Below are positions 63,573 through 64,000 of a DNA stretch of 64,000 nucleotides, piece by piece; the first letter of the stretch is position 1, and each line of letters opens with the position of its first letter. The DNA comes from Sphingobium sp. (GTDB lineage: Bacteria > Pseudomonadota > Alphaproteobacteria > Sphingomonadales > Sphingomonadaceae): NCBI GenBank assembly GCA_023266575.1, contig JAHFPV010000006.1, positions 1 to 64,000 of the forward strand. Reading direction: 5' to 3'. Under the pieces are notes generated by a model that searched no databases, was not told where the DNA came from, and worked only from the letters and a program-made list of their open reading frames with translations. The translations under genes and the position numbers were made by a program.

Positions 63573-64000
63573 ATGGCAGAACGTTTGAAACTCTATCAGC
63601 GCGTCGCGCTTGAAATCGAGCGCGGCATTCGGGAGGGCGTGCATCAGCCGGGATCCCGACTGCCGCCCGAACGCGATCTGGCCGAACAGTTCAGCGTCAG
63701 CCGCCCGACGATCCGGGAAGCGATCATCGCGTTGGAAATCCGCCAGCTTGTCGAAGTGCGGCATGGTTCTGGTGTCTATGTCGTCGTCGCGCCGCCCAAT
63801 GTTCATGCTGCCGCAGAGCTGAACGTCGGCGCCTTCGAGCTGATCGAAGCACGCCTGATGTTTGAAGGGGAGGCGGCGGCATTGGCGGCTGCCGTCATGA
63901 CCGAAGCCGAATTGGCTGAGCTCAAAGCCATTTTGAGCCGCATGGAAGCAGCGGACCCGGCATCGGCGATCGAACTGGCGTTGGACCGTTCCTTCCATCT
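63573..64000 (+). CDS. GntR-family regulator (FCD type), partial at the window edge
   Basis: The first ~142 residues are visible and the 3' end lies beyond the window. The N-terminal winged helix reads IERGIREGVHQPGSRLPPER, then DLAEQFSVSRPTIREAIIAL and VEVRHGSGVYVV, followed by the start of an FCD ligand domain (FELIEARLMFEGEAAALAA). The ATG at 63573 is the only suitable start in frame. Its position after manD suggests that it represses the uronate locus, as UxuR/ExuR proteins do. Confidence 0.88.
   Translation, partial: MAERLKLYQRVALEIERGIREGVHQPGSRLPPERDLAEQFSVSRPTIREAIIALEIRQLVEVRHGSGVYVVVAPPNVHAAAELNVGAFELIEARLMFEGEAAALAAAVMTEAELAELKAILSRMEAADPASAIELALDRSFH

Noticed and set aside
1-64000. 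CRISPR arrays, rRNA, tRNA or prophage structural genes
   Set aside because: Looked for by eye. No regularly spaced repeats, no conserved rRNA blocks, no tRNA cloverleaf and no capsid or tail motifs were recognised. A tRNA scan would be the decisive check.

Overview
The window reads as a chromosome segment of a sphingomonad alphaproteobacterium (Sphingobium/Novosphingobium/Sphingomonas-like). The clues are GC-rich coding with many ATGA overlaps, five large TonB-dependent receptors, a sphingomonad-type lasso-peptide isopeptidase locus, a RibBA-type fragment, and a D-mannonate dehydratase whose length (402 aa) and catalytic numbering match the Novosphingobium ManD. No rRNA, tRNA or CRISPR array was seen.

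Layout. (1) 1-7.1 kb: edge of a lasso-peptide locus: a broken cyclase remnant, then on the minus strand an ECF sigma factor, FecR anti-sigma, TonB receptor and isopeptidase. (2) 8.2-14.5 kb: a tightly overlapped seven-gene minus-strand operon of four glycosyltransferases, an acyl-CoA-dehydrogenase-like protein, a PIG-L deacetylase and a NodS-like methyltransferase, preceded by a large catalase (katE) with a divergent Crp/Fnr regulator. (3) 18-27 kb: accessory region with a nucleoside deaminase, an IS5-type element with TTA target duplication, two stress-type proteins (YflT-like, YciE/DUF892), a 5'-truncated DUF3616 gene, an ISNCY-type element, and a large serine recombinase whose catalytic domain carries three in-frame stops.

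(4) 27-40.5 kb: a nutrient-scavenging locus: GPH/MFS transporter, tandem-TetR regulator, TonB receptor plus atypical lipid phosphatase on the plus strand, facing a minus-strand operon of TonB receptor, YdcF/DUF218 protein, GH92 alpha-mannosidase and Ca-dependent phosphoinositide phospholipase C. Together these enzymes suggest breakdown of a mannosylated phosphoinositide (GPI, GIPC or PIM-like). This is the most interesting system in the window. (5) 41-46 kb: a scarred zone with a GH78/RibBA chimeric junction, a flavin reductase, a transposase remnant, and two genes with single-base frameshifts. (6) 43.5-53.1 kb: an eight-gene aromatic-type catabolic operon (TonB receptor, MBL hydrolase, FAD monooxygenase, VOC extradiol dioxygenase, alpha/beta hydrolase, membrane protein, cupin, FAH hydrolase) with a divergent LysR regulator. 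(7) 53.3-64 kb: a glucuronoside/uronate locus (TonB receptor, carboxylesterase, GH2 glycosidase, ACS-type MFS permease, ManD, GntR), with a cluster of TGGTC half-sites before the GH2 gene.

Functions come from motif and family recognition by eye. Substrates of the loci are inferences from gene content.
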